The notes under the pieces: model-generated
Database searches by the model: none
Told to the model about the DNA's origin: nothing
What the model saw: only the letters and a program-made list of their open reading frames with translations
Shown: positions 60,596 to 64,000 of the stretch, piece after piece
Position numbering within the stretch: position 1 is the stretch's first letter
Layout: every line of letters starts with the position of its first letter
Assembly: GCA_013361525.1 (NCBI GenBank)
Contig: JABFXY010000107.1
Span: 62,001 to 126,000 of the forward strand
Source: Polyangiaceae bacterium
GTDB lineage: Bacteria > Myxococcota_A > Polyangia > Polyangiales > Polyangiaceae
Direction of reading: 5' to 3'
Length of the DNA: 64,000 nt
Translations under genes and position numbers: made by a program

Positions 60596-63100
60596 TCAGC
60601 GCCGCATCGGCTCGATCTCGAGCGACGAGCTTCCGGCCCCGTCGAGGCTCAACGCGAGCCGGAAGCCAACGCCGGTCGTCCACGCGGTGAGGCGCATCGA
60701 GGCGCGCACCATAGCGGACGTCGCGAGCATGCCCCAATTGCCCCCTCGGAAGTAGGCCTGGCGATCGCCAGCCTCGGCGCGAGGCTCGTCCTCGAGGGGG
60801 GGTAGCGGGCGGCCGTCGACCGACGTCGACGTCCAATCGAGGACGCCCCCGGCGAGATCACGGACACCGTAGGGGGACTCGTCCATTTCGAAGGTCCCCA
60901 CAGGCTCGCATTGGGCAGCCTCGGGGCGGGATTCCCGGAGCTTCGCGAAGGACGGGTCAAGCTGATTGCCCATTGGATAGGCGCGACCGTCGGCGCCGCG
61001 CATCGACTTTTCCCATTCGAGATCCGTCGGCAGACGGTACGGCCTGCGGTCGCGCGCGCCGCGCCAAGTCGTGTAGGCGAGGGCTTGGAACCACGTCACG
61101 CAGTTGACGGGAAGGTCCAGCTCACGGCTCGGAGGCACCCGCTCGCGAGCCGTTCCCTCGAGCATTCGTGCCGAGAGCGCCCATTTTCCCGCCTCGATGC
61201 GCTCGATCGGCGCGCCGGTGCTGTGATCCACGGGCATCCTGACGGTGCGCTCGCCTTGCCCCAGGTCGTCGAGAAAGGCGGTGTATTCGCGGAACGTGAC
61301 GGGAAAGCGCGCAATGGCGAAGTCCAGCAACTCGATCGTCTGTGCGCTGCGAGCGCGAGGAGGCCAGGCCAAAAAGGGACCTCCGGGCACGAGGACGAAG
61401 TCGTCCGGCAGCTCCCCCTGCTCCGGAATGCGAATTCGCAGCCGCTGCGCTTCCGCGCGACGAACGAGCACCGGATAGCGAACCTCGCCGGCGGAGGTCG
61501 TCGCGATCACCAAATACGAGCCCGACGGCAGCTTCAACGACGATACCGGTGCGTCGCTCGAATGGCATGCGCGCGGCGTCGATAAAATGCCTTCGAGCTC
61601 GTATCGAGCGATACGAATGTGCGCGGGCCGGGACGTCTCGACCGTCAGCTCTCCTTCGTCGGAGAGCTCGAGGCGGAGGGCGCCGTCGTCGTACGTGCGG
61701 GCCAGATCCAGGTGCTGCGCCATTCCCTCGGCCTGATTGCACTTCTCTGCTTGGAGAAACTGCGTGTAGTGGAGCGCGGCAAGGCCGCTTCTGGCGTCGG
61801 AGTGGTCGGCGATACGCCCCAATGCGCGCGCATACTCCACCTCGGCTTTGGCGAGGGCGCGCGCCCCTTCCGCGCGCAATCGCCTCGCTTCGTCGAGCTT
61901 GTCCCACGCCTGCCGCTTCGCATCCGCAGGCTCCCACGGCTTCAATCGAAGCAGCTCGGTTTGCGCCCCCTCGTCCAGCTCGTCGGCTCGACCGTGCAGC
62001 TCCTCCGCGCGGCGTCGGGCCGCATCGCCCTCTTGTACGTACGTGGACGCCTCTCGCTCTCGCTCTGCGCGCGCGCGTTCGCTGTCGAGGAACGAATCGA
62101 TCGAGTCGGCGAGTGCACGGGCCGACGCCGGACGCCGCTCAGGATCGTGAAAGAGGCACGCGCGAACGAGCTCGTCGAAGAAGCGCGGCGGGGCGCGGTC
62201 CGGGACGAGCGTCGACGGCGGCGGGAAGCTTCGCTTCGAGGTTCGCTCGATGAGACCCGATAACGACGAATCGTCGAACGGTCGGCCCCCCGCCAGCATC
62301 TCGTGGAGAATGACGCCGAGCGCGAACACGTCCGTCCGGGCATCGATGGTCCCGCCCATCGCCTGCTCCGGAGCCATGTATCCCGGAGAGCCTGCAATGG
62401 ATAAGCTCGCGGGCGCGGAGGTTCCGCGCACGATGTCGCTTCCGTCTTGGACGTAAGCGACGCCCCAATCGAGGACGTACACCTCGCCGAATCGTCCGAC
62501 GATGATGTTCTCCGGCTTCAGGTCGCGGTGAATGACGCCGCGGCTGTGCGCGTAATCGACGGCCAAACAGACCTGGCGAAGAACGCCCAAGAGCTGCGAT
62601 AAACCAAGGTGTGGTCGACCTTTGACCTCGTTGTCGTCGAGGACGTCGCGCAGCGTGCGCCCATTGACGACGCGCATCGTGTAGTGGACGTTCCCGTGCT
62701 CGTCCCGACCGAGATCGTAGAGCGGCACGATCGACGGGTGCTCGAGCTGACCGCAAATCTGCGCTTCCGCGATCAGAAGCGACGCGCTCTTGCCCTCCAA
62801 AGCCGTCTTGCGCGCCACCGACCGTCCGAGCGCGCGGTCGAAAATGACGTCGACGCGCCCCATTCCGCCTCTGCCGAGCTCGCGGAGCGGCGCATACCGG
62901 TCGTCGGTCGAGAGCGCCGTGGGGTCGGCGGCGGTGGCCAACGACGCCGTGGCCAGCGACGCATTGCTCACCGCAATGGTGGCGGAGAAGCTCTCCGGGG
63001 AAGATTCGACGCGTTGCCCGACAGCGATGGTGCGCACCGTCGACCATCCGTCGGTCGCGACGATCGTCTCGGCCTCCTTGGCGTTCTTCCCCTCACCCAC
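60596..63100 (-). CDS. Ser/Thr kinase fused to an FGE-sulfatase (sulfatase-modifying) domain
   Basis: About 834 residues from a GTG at 63100 (GEGKNAKEAETIV); the longer frame overlaps the divergent gene. Kinase domain (about 70-330): LRELGRGGMGRVDV, HRDLKPENI, LDWGVA and GSPGYMAPEQ. A long coiled linker (345-490) follows, then the FGE-sulfatase domain (about 585-815: DFVLVPGGPFLAW, FPVTFREYTAFLDDL, NCVTWFQALAYTTW, RLPTDLEWEKSMRGADGRAYPMGNQ, GVGFRLAL). The copper-binding Cys pair of true FGE is not evident, so a binding rather than oxidising role is likely. Such fusions are typical of myxobacteria and planctomycetes. Confidence 0.94.
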   Translation of the reverse strand: MGEGKNAKEAETIVATDGWSTVRTIAVGQRVESSPESFSATIAVSNASLATASLATAADPTALSTDDRYAPLRELGRGGMGRVDVIFDRALGRSVARKTALEGKSASLLIAEAQICGQLEHPSIVPLYDLGRDEHGNVHYTMRVVNGRTLRDVLDDNEVKGRPHLGLSQLLGVLRQVCLAVDYAHSRGVIHRDLKPENIIVGRFGEVYVLDWGVAYVQDGSDIVRGTSAPASLSIAGSPGYMAPEQAMGGTIDARTDVFALGVILHEMLAGGRPFDDSSLSGLIERTSKRSFPPPSTLVPDRAPPRFFDELVRACLFHDPERRPASARALADSIDSFLDSERARAEREREASTYVQEGDAARRRAEELHGRADELDEGAQTELLRLKPWEPADAKRQAWDKLDEARRLRAEGARALAKAEVEYARALGRIADHSDARSGLAALHYTQFLQAEKCNQAEGMAQHLDLARTYDDGALRLELSDEGELTVETSRPAHIRIARYELEGILSTPRACHSSDAPVSSLKLPSGSYLVIATTSAGEVRYPVLVRRAEAQRLRIRIPEQGELPDDFVLVPGGPFLAWPPRARSAQTIELLDFAIARFPVTFREYTAFLDDLGQGERTVRMPVDHSTGAPIERIEAGKWALSARMLEGTARERVPPSRELDLPVNCVTWFQALAYTTWRGARDRRPYRLPTDLEWEKSMRGADGRAYPMGNQLDPSFAKLRESRPEAAQCEPVGTFEMDESPYGVRDLAGGVLDWTSTSVDGRPLPPLEDEPRAEAGDRQAYFRGGNWGMLATSAMVRASMRLTAWTTGVGFRLALSLDGAGSSSLEIEPMRR

Positions 63101-63191
63101 GGACGCGATGCTAGCATCGCCCCGCCGCTGCCGAACCAGCAGGTTGGGGGGCAGCCATTGTCCAATCACGCTCTCGAGAGGAGTACGGCAC

Positions 63192-63446
63192 ATGGCCGAT
63201 GAACGCACCGTCACCGATACCGAAAAAGACGACAGCGACGATACGAGCTGGAACGGCATCATCGCGCGCCTCGACCGAATCACCGGGATCCTTCAGAAGG
63301 CGAATGCACGCTTGGATCGCCTCGATCCGGTTCTCCAGAACCCGCCGGACCCGATCAAGCCGCAGCTTCGCACATCGCTCGCTTCGCTCCAGACGGAGGC
63401 GCAGAACATCCTCGACGACGTGAATCGCCTCATCACGCGCGCCTGA
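63192..63446 (+). CDS. Small acidic helical protein
   Basis: 84 residues from the ATG at 63192. An acidic head (TDTEKDDSDDTSW) is followed by two amphipathic helices (IIARLDRITGILQKANARL and LRTSLASLQTEAQNILDDV). Divergent from the kinase-FGE gene and followed by a strong terminator. Function unknown. Confidence 0.75.
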   Translation: MADERTVTDTEKDDSDDTSWNGIIARLDRITGILQKANARLDRLDPVLQNPPDPIKPQLRTSLASLQTEAQNILDDVNRLITRA

Positions 63447-63474
63447 ATCGGCGACCAAAGATCGTGACGCGTTT

Positions 63475-63513
63475 CGCCCCTGCCGCGGTCGCGGCAGGGG
63501 CGAAGTTTTTTTT
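63475..63513 (+). terminator. Strong rho-independent terminator
   Basis: A perfect 12-bp stem, CGCCCCTGCCGC (63475-63486) and GCGGCAGGGGCG (63491-63502), with a GGTC loop, is followed by eight T (63506-63513). Confidence 0.92.
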
Positions 63514-63548
63514 GCCAGACCCCGACCGCGAGGCGCGCGGTCATCGCC

Positions 63549-64000
63549 TCACACGATCGGCCGCAGATACTGAAACTTCGGGTGTTTCAAGTCGTCGCCC
63601 GTCAGCGCATAGCCGCCATCATTCGGGATCAAATAGAGGGTGCTCGCTTCGACCGAGGCGAAATTGAGATATCGCATCGAGCTCAAGATGTGGGCGAACG
63701 TGTCGCCTTGCCACAGCCTCGATTGCTGGATGTCGCAAGCACGACACAGCGTCCGTTCGCTGGGTGAGCCCTGGACGAGAAGCACGGCGATCGTGAACGT
63801 CATGTAGCGCGGATCGTTCCGATAAGGGTCGCCCGTGCCCGAGGGATGTGTCCGCGCCCCCTCCTCCGTGAGCATGCCGGAGACCCACATGTTGAAGTCG
63901 GATCGCGCGCGCAAATCGTTGTCGTAGAAGTCCCAACAGCCGCGAAACCACAGTCCACGGTGCGCGAGCAGCGTCATCGCCGCGTGACCATAGAGGTTCC
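63549..64000 (-). CDS. Hypothetical protein, C-terminal part (5' cut by window edge)
   Basis: The frame is open to the window edge through the ATG at 63977 (NLYGHAAMTLLAHRGLWF), so the true start lies outside. At least 149 residues, soluble, with two Cys near CRACDIQQSRLW and a C-terminus reading LTGDDLKHPKFQYLRPIV. No family recognised. Confidence 0.75.
   Translation of the reverse strand, partial: NLYGHAAMTLLAHRGLWFRGCWDFYDNDLRARSDFNMWVSGMLTEEGARTHPSGTGDPYRNDPRYMTFTIAVLLVQGSPSERTLCRACDIQQSRLWQGDTFAHILSSMRYLNFASVEASTLYLIPNDGGYALTGDDLKHPKFQYLRPIV

Overview
The window reads as chromosomal DNA of a high-GC, large-genome deltaproteobacterium, most likely a myxobacterium (Polyangiales-like). I infer this from the gene content: four eukaryotic-type Ser/Thr kinases, one with FHA domains and one fused to a formylglycine-generating-enzyme (FGE) domain, a PEGA-domain protein, a Gly-rich lipoprotein, a PAAR/RHS/VgrG effector cassette, many one-component regulators and strong third-position GC. 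No rRNA, complete insertion sequence or canonical CRISPR array is visible. There is one tRNA, tRNA-Asn(GTT), at 56.4 kb.

Layout. 0-16 kb is ordinary chromosome: a kinase cut by the window edge, an ECF sigma/YCII-DGPF pair, S-formylglutathione hydrolase, regulator/oxidoreductase pairs (TetR-MDR, LysR-aldo/keto reductase, AraC-SDR, TetR-FAD monooxygenase), an unusual beta-solenoid-like protein with a cysteine at every third residue, and a DUF2092 lipoprotein. 16-34.5 kb is one long minus-strand block of tightly overlapping genes. In transcription order it holds two kinases (one with three FHA modules and a membrane anchor), a membrane linker protein, a PEGA protein, a Gly-rich lipoprotein, a small protein, a sigma-70-like factor, a protein with five RGIPF-type repeats, VgrG, a TPR adaptor, a PAAR-RHS toxin and its probable immunity protein. 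This looks like a type VI secretion effector cassette with its own phospho-signalling and sigma factor.

34.8-56.5 kb is an accessory island, visibly lower in GC in its 37-44 kb part and scattered with decayed genes. It carries a three-gene operon with a PIN-like nuclease and an AAA ATPase (37.0-40.5 kb); a minus-strand operon with a TPR protein, an 846-residue helical/hydrophobic protein and an M15-type peptidase (40.6-44.4 kb); and a HerA-type locus (44.9-51.0 kb). A protein with a HEPN-type RNxxxH motif, a DUF4238 protein and two unknowns follow.

The most striking signal is in the HerA locus. Between the HerA-like ATPase and the second of two paralogous helical proteins lie 11 copies of a 12-bp palindrome, CAAGC-NN-GCTTG, at an exact 42-bp pitch (48632-49063). 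A twelfth, near-consensus copy sits inside the end of the ATPase gene. An SNase-family nuclease and a small acidic protein follow, and a sigma-like factor with a small partner protein is divergently transcribed upstream. HerA ATPase + SNase nuclease + paralogous helical proteins + helically phased palindrome array is my leading candidate for an undescribed system, plausibly defence or DNA-element maintenance. The parts are read from sequence; the joint function is inference.

56.5-64 kb returns to chromosomal genes: an SRPBCC protein, a lipoprotein, a MATE/Wzx-like flippase overlapping a 2OG-Fe(II) oxygenase, a kinase-FGE fusion, a small helical protein with a strong terminator, and a gene cut by the right edge.
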